A DNA stretch of 64,000 nt from Bdellovibrionia bacterium (GCA_030427805.1 JAUICP010000007.1:1-64000), one strand, 5' to 3'; shown: positions 26,546 to 35,975, numbered from the stretch's first letter. The notes: a model not told the origin generated them from the sequence alone. Numbers and translations: made by a program.

Positions 26546-26735
26546 AGGGGCTCCTTTTTATCTAATGTAAGATCTTATCAATTTACTTTCCTATTTATTA
26601 GGACGGGAGAGATTGAACGCTTTGCGTTAACCCCTTTAAGCCGGAGAATTTTGCAAAAGATCCAAATTCGTTTGTTCTCTGTGAAATTCATGTTAGCAAG
26701 GGCCTTAAGGGTTTAAGAAGGTTCGGGAGGACTCA

Positions 26736-27395
26736 GTGATTAAAAGACTTATTTTATTAGTAACGAGCAGTTTTATTTTAGCTGCTTGTGGGAGTGATCG
26801 TTATTCGGGTGAATTGGTCATGGAATCGGGGGAAGAATCGATTACCATTCAAACCGCTGAAGGGCCTGTGCAATTCGAAGAAGGTCCCATGAATATTAAG
26901 CTTGATGTGCAAACTGGACGTTTTCAAACTAAGGCCTATATTCAACTGAAGCAGAAGCAAATGCTTGAAGGGCAGCGAAGAGCGAGCAATGTGAAGGCAA
27001 AAATTCAGTTTGAAACTCTGAATCACAATTTAACAAATCGAGATTTTGAAGTTCCATCATCAATGAGTGGCCAGGATTTTATAATGGCCGGTGAGTTGGA
27101 TACTTATGCTCATCGCACATGGGATACGACTGGTACAGTCAGTTGCACCTATTCCGGTTACTGCTATACTTGCACGCCCGGCCCCTTCGACGATCCAGAT
27201 GATTCCTGTGGATATAAGTACAGCTATAGCTGTAGTGGTCGACAGGCGGCTGACTTTCGCAATCATTCTTATACAGAGCAGTTTACTCTTGAGTTCTTAT
27301 CTACAAACTCTAGTGAGCGCTTTGCATACTTTCAATCGAGCCCTAAGGGTCGTAGTACTCGCGAAGTTATTAGACGCTACGGGCGCTGTCGATAA
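26736..27395 (+). CDS. Lipoprotein of unknown function
   Basis: A 219-residue lipoprotein starting at GTG 26736 with a GGAGG site. The signal MIKRLILLVTSSFILAAC has a clean lipobox (LAAC), with lipidation at Cys18. The mature protein has a beta-rich N-terminal half and a segment dense in cysteine and tyrosine (around TVSCTYSGYCYTCTPG and CGYKYSYSCSG) that probably forms several disulfides. I know no family. It is transcribed alone and ends at a strong terminator. Confidence 0.75.
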   Translation: MIKRLILLVTSSFILAACGSDRYSGELVMESGEESITIQTAEGPVQFEEGPMNIKLDVQTGRFQTKAYIQLKQKQMLEGQRRASNVKAKIQFETLNHNLTNRDFEVPSSMSGQDFIMAGELDTYAHRTWDTTGTVSCTYSGYCYTCTPGPFDDPDDSCGYKYSYSCSGRQAADFRNHSYTEQFTLEFLSTNSSERFAYFQSSPKGRSTREVIRRYGRCR

Positions 27396-27423
27396 ATTGA
27401 TTGCATCAATATTGAGATTCAGA

Positions 27424-27450
27424 GGCCACTTTTTCTAGTGGCCTTTTTTT
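27424..27450 (+). terminator. Intrinsic terminator after the lipoprotein gene
   Basis: GGCCACT (27424-27430) pairs with AGTGGCC (27437-27443) around a 6-nt loop and is followed by seven T residues. It sits 28 nt past the stop at 27395 and abuts the end of the convergent oxidoreductase gene. Confidence 0.9.
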
Positions 27451-28852
27451 ATGCCGGAGGAAGGTCGCTAAAATCTTTCTTGTCGTCTTCGATATAGGAA
27501 TTATCAAATTCATTGAGAAAAGTTTCTAACGAGGATAGATCGTCAGAAATTATAGATTCGGCGGCTTTTAGCCCCATCTTGATGCAAATATCTTGATTGA
27601 TATAACTGTAACTGCCGCCGCGGCCGAGGGGAATGATCTTTCGTTCAAAGAATTGTGATAGATCTTGTTTTCGACAGTTCTCGAAACCCTTGAAATAAAT
27701 AGGATAGGTGTCAGGGATTCTTATGACCTTCGCTTGCGAAAATGAGCAAGCATTTGGTAGGTGCTTCAAAGTGTTCTTTGCAATTTGAAAGAGTTTTTCA
27801 TCATCCATGCTCCAGAGTTCATCTTCATGCCCGCACCAAAGTTCGAGGCAAAGAACGTGTGCCCCGTTGCCATTGGATTTCATTTTCCAATTACTAAAAT
27901 TGCTTATTCGACCGACTTCGAGACCGGGTTCATTGATGTAAATCCACTGGTCCGGGAACGGGTTTTTGCCCTCAACGAGAACGTAAATAAAGATCGTATT
28001 GCGAAATCGAAGTTGGTCATGGGATTTGGATTCTGGAATGATACCTGTCATCTTCTTGAGCTGATCGAAAGGAGCTGTGGAGATAAGCCAATCAAATTCC
28101 TCAGAGCCAGAGTTGGAAGTTACTTGAATCAGTCCTTCAGAGTTAACTTTGATGCCTTCAATTTTTTGACAAGCTCTCAGTTCGCCATTAATTTTGGTGA
28201 ATTCCTCAGCCAACTGGTCCCATACTTGCCCTGCCCCCTGCTCGGGATAATAAAAACTATCGTGTTTAGCGATTTTTCGCTTTTGAATGATTTGTTTTAA
28301 GCTATTTACGAGATTAAATTTTCCAATTCGTTGCTGAACAATCTGACTCGATAAATTATGGGTCTTCTCCCCCCACAATCTTTCGGTATAATCTTTAAAA
28401 AACTGATTAAACAAGTATGGACCAAAGCGATGAACCATTTCTGTTTCGAAGCTTGGGTCGTCACTTCGTTTATGGGTGATCTTGTTTACACTAAAATCTA
28501 ACAGTACCTTTGATGAAAAGGAGAAGGGAAGTGTCGACACGATATTAAACATGTCGAGCGGATAGTTTATGTAGGTGCCCTTAAAGAAAATACTCGTCTT
28601 GCGTTCGATTCGATTGAACTGGATACCTGGAACAGTTGTAAAAAAGTCGTTGATTTCACTGTCATTAGAGAAAAAACGATGGGGCCCAATATCAACAATC
28701 TGATCCCAAAGGCGGAAGCTTTTGGCGAGTCCTCCAACTTTTGAATCGGCTTCGAAAACGACGACCTCATGCTTTGAATTCTTTTTTAATTGATAGCTGG
28801 CCGTTAGTCCGGTGGGACCAGCGCCGATTATGGCAATTCTTTTCGTTTTCAA
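27449..28852 (-). CDS. FAD-dependent oxidoreductase (amine oxidase/UDP-galactopyranose mutase-like)
   Basis: A 467-residue flavoprotein with TTG start at 28852. The dinucleotide-binding motif IGAGPTGLTASYQL opens the protein, followed by VVVFEADSKVGGLAKS, typical of the family of protoporphyrinogen oxidases, amine oxidases and galactopyranose mutase-like enzymes. DIGPHRFFS and the C-terminal LGRGGSYSYINQDICIKMGL flavin motif agree. Members with this signature often sit in polysaccharide loci. Here it is divergent from a polytopic membrane protein with 29 nt between the two starts, so they share a promoter region and perhaps a pathway. The exact substrate cannot be read from sequence. Confidence 0.85.
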   Translation of the reverse strand: MKTKRIAIIGAGPTGLTASYQLKKNSKHEVVVFEADSKVGGLAKSFRLWDQIVDIGPHRFFSNDSEINDFFTTVPGIQFNRIERKTSIFFKGTYINYPLDMFNIVSTLPFSFSSKVLLDFSVNKITHKRSDDPSFETEMVHRFGPYLFNQFFKDYTERLWGEKTHNLSSQIVQQRIGKFNLVNSLKQIIQKRKIAKHDSFYYPEQGAGQVWDQLAEEFTKINGELRACQKIEGIKVNSEGLIQVTSNSGSEEFDWLISTAPFDQLKKMTGIIPESKSHDQLRFRNTIFIYVLVEGKNPFPDQWIYINEPGLEVGRISNFSNWKMKSNGNGAHVLCLELWCGHEDELWSMDDEKLFQIAKNTLKHLPNACSFSQAKVIRIPDTYPIYFKGFENCRKQDLSQFFERKIIPLGRGGSYSYINQDICIKMGLKAAESIISDDLSSLETFLNEFDNSYIEDDKKDFSDLPPA

Positions 28853-28881
28853 GGCAATCTCTCATTGGTATATTCTTAATA

Positions 28882-30255
28882 ATGTCTGATAGTACATTTG
28901 TTGACAATCTAAAAAGGTATTGGGATTTCTATCTCATTCTCATCTATAGTTTTATTGCTCCCTTGCTCTTCACACCAGGATTTTTGTACTTCGATTCTTT
29001 TGAACATATTCGTATGATCGAGGAAGGAATCGATACTACTTGGCAGTCCCCGATACCAGCCATGATTTGGTATGTTTTCTATAAAGCTTTCTACTTTACA
29101 GGGCCGTTGCTCCTTCACTTTCTTTTAATCAATTTTGGAATTTTCTTTCTCGTTAAATACTTTATTAAAAATAAAAAACTGTGTTTCGCACTCACGGTTA
29201 TGTTCATTGTGACTCCGATAATATTTGGTTTTAGCGTGATGACATTAAGAGAGTCTTTGTTGATGGGTTTGAGTTTATGCTACTTAGCTCTCTCGTTAAG
29301 GCTTACTACGTTTTCCCGTTTTCTTCTTCTCACATTAGCAAGTATACCGGCGGCACTCATTCGCTATGAATTGATCCCAGTGTTTATATTAGTTTGGGGC
29401 GCGATTTATTTTTTGAAAGTCAAAGACAAGTCGCGAAAGAAAGAAGCTCTATTGGGTGCCTTGATTCTCATCTTTCTGTTTATTCCAAAAGTCATGCAAG
29501 TCAGTTTAGAAGTAAAAAAATCTCACCCTAGTGCCCAAATCTTTCAATTGGATTTGATTCAGATGAGTGCCCTCAATGAGAACTTTCAATTTGAACATCC
29601 CAATATTATCAAGAAAAACATAGATCCCAATACATTTAAACGTGAGCCAGGTGACATTCTCGCCTATCCAACGAGCGCCAATGTCGTTCTTGATATGAAT
29701 TTTAAGGGCGATGCTTATTCAGAGCTGCGAAGTTTGTGGCTGAACTCAATTGTTTCACACCCTTTAACTTATTTAGAAAATAGGTGGGTGACCTTTAAAA
29801 GACTCCTTCGTCTTCCGGGCCAGGAATTCTGCATGGATTATGTGGTCTTTTTAGAGCGAAATAATCCCTATGGATATCGATGGAGTAAGGAGATATGGTT
29901 TGATGGAGCCCTCAAGTTCTTGCAGTTTCATTCAAACCGCGGCTACTACCAACCCTACATCGTCTTGCTCATTGCTTTTTTTCTGCCTCTGATCGTCTTA
30001 TTTTTTTATAAGGAGAGTTTTCAGCTTATATTTAGAGATTGGATCATCTTTTATGGATTTGGATGGTGTGGCTTCTTAATGTCTTTTCTCGTGACGCCAA
30101 CCTGTCACCTGCGGGTGGTTATTTTGCAGATGACGCTCTTAATGTTTTCTATTCTTGTATTAGTGGGGCTCGTCATCGAAGAAGAAATCAATAAAAAAGG
30201 CTTGGTTTTGTGGACCCAAGCCTTGTTGAAAAAATACCTATTTAAAAAATCTTAG
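28882..30255 (+). CDS. Polytopic membrane protein, possible lipid-linked glycosyltransferase
   Basis: A 457-residue integral membrane protein with around ten hydrophobic segments. I start it at ATG 28882; the open frame runs further upstream but those residues overlap the divergent gene and are not hydrophobic. The first loop carries FDSFEHIRMIEEG after TPGFLYFDS, with acidic residues in the place where GT-C/PMT-type glycosyltransferases have their catalytic Asp or Glu, and the C-terminal part has two more helices. That makes a dolichol- or undecaprenyl-phosphate sugar transferase plausible but unproven. Divergent pairing with the flavoprotein supports a surface-glycan role. The ribosome site is weak. 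It overlaps the htpX stop by 4 nt. Confidence 0.7.
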   Translation: MSDSTFVDNLKRYWDFYLILIYSFIAPLLFTPGFLYFDSFEHIRMIEEGIDTTWQSPIPAMIWYVFYKAFYFTGPLLLHFLLINFGIFFLVKYFIKNKKLCFALTVMFIVTPIIFGFSVMTLRESLLMGLSLCYLALSLRLTTFSRFLLLTLASIPAALIRYELIPVFILVWGAIYFLKVKDKSRKKEALLGALILIFLFIPKVMQVSLEVKKSHPSAQIFQLDLIQMSALNENFQFEHPNIIKKNIDPNTFKREPGDILAYPTSANVVLDMNFKGDAYSELRSLWLNSIVSHPLTYLENRWVTFKRLLRLPGQEFCMDYVVFLERNNPYGYRWSKEIWFDGALKFLQFHSNRGYYQPYIVLLIAFFLPLIVLFFYKESFQLIFRDWIIFYGFGWCGFLMSFLVTPTCHLRVVILQMTLLMFSILVLVGLVIEEEINKKGLVLWTQALLKKYLFKKS

Positions 30256-31184
30256 TTCAAAGATGTCAATGATCTAAGTCTTGCGATTCGATCACTGAGG
30301 TCCGGGTGGGACTTTCTCGCTAAATCCAAAAATGACCCTTTTGATTTTCCGCCAGAAATTTTAAAAGCTGCGAATTGACCTTCGGGATCCAGTCTTTCAC
30401 TCGTGGCGTATTCAACTTTTCTCTGAAGGACTTCGAGGGCCGAGATCATTTTCTCTTTGCTTGTGAGGCGAGCACTGGCTTTATCGGCACGGTATTCACG
30501 AAGTCGTGAGAACCAATTCACTACGAACATAGCGAGGAAACCCAAAATATATTGAAAGAGTAAAGTTACAAAAAACTCTGCCAAAAAACTTCGTCCCCCA
30601 TCTCGGTCGGATGTAAGAAAGATGGCAATGATTCGCGAAAAGAAAATCACAAAACTGTTCAGAACACCGGCAACTAAAGTCATGGCAACCATATCGCCGT
30701 TGGCAATGTGGCCCACTTCATGTCCCAATACTCCCTCTAAGGAGTCTCGATCCATCGAGTGAAGAAGTCCCGTTGAAACTGCAACCAAAGAGTTGCTTTT
30801 AGACGGACCTGTAGCGAAGGCGTTGACTTCTTCAGAGTTATAAATTGCAACTTCAGGCATCTTAGGAAGCTTTGCTTTTCGCGAGATTTGGTGAACCATA
30901 TCGACGAGTTCTTTACTCGCTCCATGGGCTGTCTTTGGGTCGATAATTTCTAAGCCATAGGCTCTTTTAACCAGCCACTTAGACATGTAGAGGCTGACAA
31001 ATGCACCCCCCATCCCGAATACGACGGAAAAGAACAAATAGAAGTTGAGGTTTTGCATAACTGGGTGTTGGCCCATTTCTGGGTCCGGTGGAAAGAAAAC
31101 GGATCCCACGACACTCAATACAAGACCGAGGACGATCATAATCGCAAAATTCACTATTAAAGATAGAGCTGTCCCTTTGAACAT
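30252..31184 (-). CDS. htpX: HtpX-type membrane zinc metalloprotease (M48B)
   Basis: A 310-residue protease of the inner membrane with quality-control function for misfolded membrane proteins, by family. Two N-terminal transmembrane helices are followed by the conserved cytoplasmic part: VNAFATGPSKSNSLVAVS, LLHSM and the zinc motif HEVGH with DGxx-type downstream Glu in the FSRLREYRADKASA block. Two further helices lie between. Start ATG 31184 has a strong AGGAGG site. Length is close to the usual 290-300. The last codons overlap the convergent membrane protein gene by 4 nt. Confidence 0.95.
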   Translation of the reverse strand: MFKGTALSLIVNFAIMIVLGLVLSVVGSVFFPPDPEMGQHPVMQNLNFYLFFSVVFGMGGAFVSLYMSKWLVKRAYGLEIIDPKTAHGASKELVDMVHQISRKAKLPKMPEVAIYNSEEVNAFATGPSKSNSLVAVSTGLLHSMDRDSLEGVLGHEVGHIANGDMVAMTLVAGVLNSFVIFFSRIIAIFLTSDRDGGRSFLAEFFVTLLFQYILGFLAMFVVNWFSRLREYRADKASARLTSKEKMISALEVLQRKVEYATSERLDPEGQFAAFKISGGKSKGSFLDLARKSHPDLSDRIARLRSLTSLN

Positions 31185-31246
31185 AACTTCCTCCTGATAC
31201 TATGGAGATTATGAGTCCGAATTAAATTTCGTCAAGTAAAACAGGA

Positions 31247-31295
31247 TTTACGCTAAAAATTAAATCGGCAAATAATCACTGATTTCGCCGATTTA
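31247..31295 (-). terminator. Terminator after the zinc-ribbon CPBP gene
   Basis: On the minus strand TAAATCGGC (31295-31287) pairs with GCCGATTTA (31269-31261), a 9-bp stem with a 17-nt loop, followed by the T-rich ATTTTTAG. It begins right after the stop of the CPBP gene at 31297 and isolates that operon from htpX. Confidence 0.65.
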
Positions 31296-31296
31296 G

Positions 31297-32070
31297 CTAG
31301 AGGTCCAAGTAGACGTGGTAGCTGTTCCACAGAATGTGCAGAATCACACCGAAATAGATGTGTCCAAAGCGATGTCGGGCCCATCCGAGCAGAAGTCCCA
31401 TCACAAAATGGCTCACAAAAATAGCAGGACTGAGGTGGATCACACTAAATAGAGCGGCCTGGAGAATGATGGCCTCCCAGCGAAACAAAAAGCCCTGGAG
31501 CCGCGACTGAATGATTCCGCGAAAGGCAATTTCTTCGATGACTCCCGGTAAGAGGGCCGTCATAACAAAAAACGACCAGACGGGCCAGCCGGCTTCGGCA
31601 TAGGATGAATTTGTGTTAATTGAGTTAATACCCAATATCTCAAAGACCTTAAAGTAAGCTGTTAAAAAGAGATAAGAGGCAACACAAAGTCCGACCAACT
31701 CGATGACGAGTTTAAGCTCTGGCTTCTTAAATTTAAGTGAGGGTCGCAAATGGGCCCAGGTAATTTGGCCAAAGTGAACGATCATAATCACATCGATGCA
31801 CCAATAAATAATATGGGTGATCGGGTTGGCTATGAAGTATTGCGAAACTCCCAGAGCAAACGAACCCATGAGCATAAACCCATAAAAGAGAATAAGGGGT
31901 TTGAGCGATAGCCAATTTTGTTGGCTGAGTTTTTTTAACATGGTCGTTTGCCGCAAAATCTGTTGTGGAGCGGTCTTACCCGTTAGGGAATATCCACATT
32001 TACCGCAAAAGACTGCGGACTCTTGAATAAGGCTCTGACAGGATGGACATTTTTCAGGTGGGATTTGCAT
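31297..32070 (-). CDS. CPBP-family intramembrane protease with N-terminal zinc ribbon
   Basis: A 257-residue membrane protein. Residues about 8-27 are a zinc ribbon (CPSC and CGKC pairs). Six or more hydrophobic segments follow, with the CPBP/Abi signature: EEIAFRG (the paired Glu and Arg), then FSVIHLS and HILWN with the conserved His residues. By family it is an intramembrane glutamate-type protease, related to CAAX prenyl endopeptidases. In bacteria many of these process or protect against peptides. It is the last gene of a three-gene unit: it starts 17 nt inside the preceding membrane protein gene. Zinc ribbon fused to CPBP may sense or recruit a partner. Confidence 0.9.
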   Translation of the reverse strand: MQIPPEKCPSCQSLIQESAVFCGKCGYSLTGKTAPQQILRQTTMLKKLSQQNWLSLKPLILFYGFMLMGSFALGVSQYFIANPITHIIYWCIDVIMIVHFGQITWAHLRPSLKFKKPELKLVIELVGLCVASYLFLTAYFKVFEILGINSINTNSSYAEAGWPVWSFFVMTALLPGVIEEIAFRGIIQSRLQGFLFRWEAIILQAALFSVIHLSPAIFVSHFVMGLLLGWARHRFGHIYFGVILHILWNSYHVYLDL

Positions 32071-32866
32071 TGTTAAACTGCCTTAAACTGAGAGCCGATT
32101 TAATACCCCGAATGAGCAAACCTATGACGATAATTTTTATAACGATTCCTTTACCAATCGTTGCAGGTTCGTAGATGGCATTGGCGACGATGAGAACGAC
32201 ATAAATAGAAGTCGCAATAATGAGAGCAGGAAGGGGTGCATTCTTAGCCCAAAAGAAGAGTCCGATCATTAAGGTGGCTAAAAAAAGATTCAGGCCAAGT
32301 TCTAAGTATTGATTGGCTAATATTTGCTTTCGCAGTTCACCCACTGTCAATTCGACCCCTTCGATCTTTTCTGGGTAAAGGTCGGAATCATTATATTGGG
32401 CCAGTTCTCTCAGGGCTGTATTAATCGTGGGTTGTTGCATGTAGTACATGGCGATCCCCGAAAATACGAAAATCACAGACAGAAAAAGTAGAACTTTTCG
32501 GGCTCCATTGACAGCCTTTGTAACAAATATCGCCTCGGAACTGGGAAGTTGAGTTCCACACTTCACACAGAATGAATCATTGGGTTTATTTTTGGTCTGG
32601 CATTTAGAACAAATTTTAATGCTGTCTTTATCGGTGGGTAATTGCAGTTTTCCGTCGATGCGAAGCTCGAAATCACTGGCCCATCCAGTTGAATCCAGTT
32701 TTAGACTGAGTTCACGACCATCTTTGAGAGTTTTGCTGACAACTTGATTGGCTTTCAATCTCTGTTTATCAATGAGCTTTTCGCCTTGGTATTCCAGAGT
32801 GGTTTTTCCCCAGGAAAAGTGGAGGTTAATTTGCGTATTATCATCGATGTCGTAGATTTTTTTCAT
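32054..32866 (-). CDS. Zinc-ribbon membrane protein of unknown function
   Basis: A 270-residue protein. The N-terminal 85 residues form a beta-rich domain (INLHFSWGKTTLEYQ, DGRELSLKLD), followed by a four-cysteine zinc ribbon, CSKC and CVKC, at about 90-107. The C-terminal half has four hydrophobic helices, so it is anchored in the inner membrane with ribbon and beta domain probably cytoplasmic. I do not recognise the family. It overlaps the following CPBP gene by 17 nt and starts 29 nt after the methyltransferase-like gene, so the three are likely co-transcribed. The shared zinc ribbon of the two membrane proteins hints that they belong to one complex. Confidence 0.75.
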   Translation of the reverse strand: MKKIYDIDDNTQINLHFSWGKTTLEYQGEKLIDKQRLKANQVVSKTLKDGRELSLKLDSTGWASDFELRIDGKLQLPTDKDSIKICSKCQTKNKPNDSFCVKCGTQLPSSEAIFVTKAVNGARKVLLFLSVIFVFSGIAMYYMQQPTINTALRELAQYNDSDLYPEKIEGVELTVGELRKQILANQYLELGLNLFLATLMIGLFFWAKNAPLPALIIATSIYVVLIVANAIYEPATIGKGIVIKIIVIGLLIRGIKSALSLRQFNNANPT

Positions 32867-32895
32867 AAAGACCGAACCTCTCCCTTGTAAAATTC

Positions 32896-34113
32896 CTATC
32901 GAATACCGATCAGCATAAATCTCTGGTAGTGATTCAAATCTAGAGTTCCAGAAAACTGTAAGTCAGAGAGGTGGGCTTGCTCCTTGAAGGCCTGCAGACT
33001 TCCAACACAATTGACGTGGGTCGGTTCGGCAAAAAAATTGTTGCTTTGTAAAATGAGGCGCGTGCCGAAGGGTATTTTACTGAGCCAGAGTTCAAAATCA
33101 TCGAGATGTTCGCAAGAGGTATTAATAATAACGTCGGCTCTCTCAACAAACTTTTCCATAGAGCCATCAGCCTTTGCCGTTTCATACTCCGTGAGTTCAT
33201 AGTTCATTTCGTAGAGATCCATGACCACGCCCTTGTATTTCCAATCGTCTTGGACCAAGTGTTTGCAGATTCTTTCAGAAAATTGAATCGCCTTGGGGTC
33301 TATATCAAAGTTACGAAATTTTTTACTCAGATTGTAAGACTTCTCAAAGTGCATCAATGGAAGAATCCCCAACCAGCCACCGAGTACGTAGCTCATGTCG
33401 ATGGGCTCATCTTGAATTTTCGACCATTCCTCAAGTAACCACTTTTTACTTTGAATCTGACCGTGGCTCAGCGCTGGTACAAGAATCGAAATGTCGATAT
33501 CACTTAGGGCTTTTCGCAAGTCGTGAAACACAGGTCGATCGGTTTTAAGGTTCAAGAATTTTAAAAAATAATTGAGAAAATCTTTGATGTTAGGGAGATG
33601 CATTAAGGCTTTGCGGAGTTCTTCAAGGGCTTCACTGTTTTTAGAAAAATTGGCAAATTTGACCAAATCGCTAAGAGCTTTACTCTTATCTTTGTTAATC
33701 CCAAGAATCGATTCTCGTAAAAGATAAAAACGATCAGATGCCGAAGAAATTTTTGCTAGAGAATGGCTGAGATCTTTGAAACTCCACGTTTTTTGGTCTT
33801 CTGTAGGAGCGACTTGGTTCATCAAAGTACGAAACTCTGGAATGCTCAAAGTCACCTGTGATTCATTATCACAGAGGAAGTCGAGAAAAATTTGTAGATA
33901 AGTGTTTTCTAAATCCCCTCTTTTTTGAAAACGATCACTAACAAGAAAGTCAGATGTTGCATTATTTTCAGAGAAGGCCAATTCAGCGCCGTTTTTTAGT
34001 AGGCCCAGGTCATTTCCATCTTCATAGGAGAGGACGAGTCCCTTGGCGAAGTTTATTTCTTCGACTTCGGTGAGCTCATAAAGAGCATTTAAAATAATGA
34101 TGAGATCTTGCAC
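32896..34113 (-). CDS. Large protein with C-terminal methyltransferase-like fold
   Basis: About 405 residues. I choose GTG 34113, preceded by AAAGGA at good spacing; an upstream TTG at 34170 would add a polar 19-residue tail with no ribosome site. No signal peptide. The N-terminal two thirds are helical with no domain I know. The C-terminal part has an apparent Rossmann-type order: YNLSKKFRNFDIDPKAIQ, ADVIINTSCEHLDDFELWL, then GTRLILQSNNFFAEPTHVNC, reminiscent of nicotianamine-synthase-like or SAM-dependent methyltransferases, but the classic SAM-binding glycine loop appears weak (VLGGWLGILP). It is the first gene in the operon of zinc-ribbon membrane proteins. Confidence 0.6.
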   Translation of the reverse strand: MQDLIIILNALYELTEVEEINFAKGLVLSYEDGNDLGLLKNGAELAFSENNATSDFLVSDRFQKRGDLENTYLQIFLDFLCDNESQVTLSIPEFRTLMNQVAPTEDQKTWSFKDLSHSLAKISSASDRFYLLRESILGINKDKSKALSDLVKFANFSKNSEALEELRKALMHLPNIKDFLNYFLKFLNLKTDRPVFHDLRKALSDIDISILVPALSHGQIQSKKWLLEEWSKIQDEPIDMSYVLGGWLGILPLMHFEKSYNLSKKFRNFDIDPKAIQFSERICKHLVQDDWKYKGVVMDLYEMNYELTEYETAKADGSMEKFVERADVIINTSCEHLDDFELWLSKIPFGTRLILQSNNFFAEPTHVNCVGSLQAFKEQAHLSDLQFSGTLDLNHYQRFMLIGIR

Positions 34114-34296
34114 ATTGAAATCCTTTCTTTGATGTTCTCTTCTCCAAACGGGGCTGTCAATTAGTGACAATGAAGGGCTAGAAATCGAAAAGGATTCAGA
34201 GAAAGCTTCGCCGGTTGACCCATCCAGGTCCCTCCACTACCTAAGGGGCAGGGTTTTAAATGGTCTCTTTGAGGAGTCGTTCTGGAAGGTGTAAGG

Positions 34297-34620
34297 ATGA
34301 AGTTCTATTTGTTGTTTTCAATTCTCCTATTTTCTCAATGGGTCACTGCGAATTCTTGTTATGTCGAAAGAGACAGCTCCTATACCCTCTGTGCTCAGTA
34401 CACAGCCCCACAGAAGTATTTGGATCTTTTCAAAGAAAATTGCAAAAGCAAACAAGGTGGCATTTGGAGCCGAGAGAACCAATGTCTGCAAGCGACCTAT
34501 GGCTGCAAGATCGATACGGACAATGGTGTAAGCGTTAAGGTTTGGTATGTCGATGTGGATTCTGTCGAGGCCGTTGAATTTGCCTGCAATGCTATGGGAG
34601 CTAAAATCCTGCACCAATAA
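34297..34620 (+). CDS. Small secreted cysteine-rich protein
   Basis: A 107-residue protein with an excellent ribosome site (GGAAGGTGTAAGG before ATG 34297) and a signal peptide cut near VTANS. The mature chain of about 88 residues has six cysteines, probably three disulfides. No family recognised. It stands alone between the minus-strand zinc-ribbon operon and the HTH protein, so its role cannot be guessed from neighbours. Confidence 0.7.
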   Translation: MKFYLLFSILLFSQWVTANSCYVERDSSYTLCAQYTAPQKYLDLFKENCKSKQGGIWSRENQCLQATYGCKIDTDNGVSVKVWYVDVDSVEAVEFACNAMGAKILHQ

Positions 34621-34814
34621 TGGCTGATTTTTCTTTTCTGAGCTTATGTTTCTGGCTCATTTGCGTAACTTTTATGCGGATTTACAGACATTGTCCCCCA
34701 TTCATAGGGCCTTTTTCAACTCAGAATGAAAATTAGGCCCCACTCTACTAAAATCTGAAAAATCATTCATGGCTCTCTGATTGCTTTATGAAAAGAGCGA
34801 ATGAGGTGAATGTT

Positions 34815-35825
34815 GTGGATTCAAAGTTAGTAAAGTCGAAGCGGATAGAGCTCCTCAAGAGCATTAGAGATAGAAATAAACACATTAAAATCACGAATTC
34901 GGCCACGGCCGCAAATGTGAAAAGTTGGCTTTCGGGCCGCTCCTGCCCCAGTTGGGATCAATTTGTAGATTATTGTAAGCACTATGAACTTGATTTGGGT
35001 TCATCCCTTCTTCTGGCCGGATATCGCTCAGAAGATCTCAGTTATGACTATTTTGTGACCTTTCTTCTTCTCAACTTTAATAGAGATACTCTCAAAGAAG
35101 TCTTAGGCCTTTCACCGAGTTCGATATCAAAAATATCTTCACTCCAAGTAAGACTCAACCTTGATAAAATACTATTACTCATGGGTATTTCATCTCGCCC
35201 ATTTTCTTTAAGCCTCTCACGGCTCCTGGGCAAAAACTTCGCCCTGAGAAATGACTCTGAAAAACAAAAAGAAAAGTATCGTTATATCGAAAAATTGATG
35301 ATGGAAAAGCCTTGGGTTAATACTCTGATCGAAGCTTCCTATCTTTTTTCAGATGAGAACATGCTCGAAAAGTCGACTTATTTTGGTTCCAGTTTTGGGA
35401 TTACTGCTGAAGAAGTAAAGCGAACTTTTAATGGTTTAATAGAACAAGGAATCCTAGAAAAAGATGAGTCTGGTAATTATAAGCCAACTATTTCTGGGCG
35501 ATCGATGGACTACTTCCCCGAGTACGTTCTTGAATACATGCGCTATTTTGCAGACAAGCAAATTCAAGCTTTAGGTAATCATCGTGATAACTACGCGATC
35601 ACCAATACTTTGGCTGTTTCGAGAAAGACCGCATTGCAAATTAGTCAGAAATATTGGGAGTTTGAGAATCACGCAAAAATGCTCGCATCATGCGATCAGA
35701 AAAAAGAAGTGGTTTTACAGATGGACCACTATTTTTGGATCCTTTATCGAGACTTTGAGAAAGAAAAAATCGAAGTCGAACGTCTATTGCGATCTGAGGT
35801 TGAAAACTCTCGCGCACAGCATTAA
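34815..35825 (+). CDS. HTH-type putative regulator, paralogue 1
   Basis: About 336 residues, cytoplasmic. I start it at GTG 34815, where GAGGTG precedes and where the paralogue at 43128-44141 also begins; ATG 34788 would add nine residues. The N-terminal block KRIELLKSIRD...NVKSWLSGRSCPSWDQF resembles an XRE-type helix-turn-helix. A central helical region (LSPSSISKISSLQVRLNLDK) and a C-terminal block, RDNYAITNTLAVS and VVLQMDHYFWIL, follow. The layout distantly recalls the TIGR02147/DUF4423 proteins of Fibrobacter and Bdellovibrio, but that link is by eye. The second copy is about half identical. It is upstream of a collagen-like secreted protein on the same strand, 150 nt away, a candidate target. 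Confidence 0.75.
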   Translation: MDSKLVKSKRIELLKSIRDRNKHIKITNSATAANVKSWLSGRSCPSWDQFVDYCKHYELDLGSSLLLAGYRSEDLSYDYFVTFLLLNFNRDTLKEVLGLSPSSISKISSLQVRLNLDKILLLMGISSRPFSLSLSRLLGKNFALRNDSEKQKEKYRYIEKLMMEKPWVNTLIEASYLFSDENMLEKSTYFGSSFGITAEEVKRTFNGLIEQGILEKDESGNYKPTISGRSMDYFPEYVLEYMRYFADKQIQALGNHRDNYAITNTLAVSRKTALQISQKYWEFENHAKMLASCDQKKEVVLQMDHYFWILYRDFEKEKIEVERLLRSEVENSRAQH

Positions 35826-35975
35826 ATCCACCTATTCAGTTCCTATTTACGGGCTTTAGAGGGCGAATGATCCTTCTAGTAAGCCTGCAGTATTGCTAAG
35901 GACCTTCTTTTGTGGTTCAACTGATCTCGGGTCACGGGGGTCAAATCCAAATCACAAAATTTAAAGAGGTTCGAG

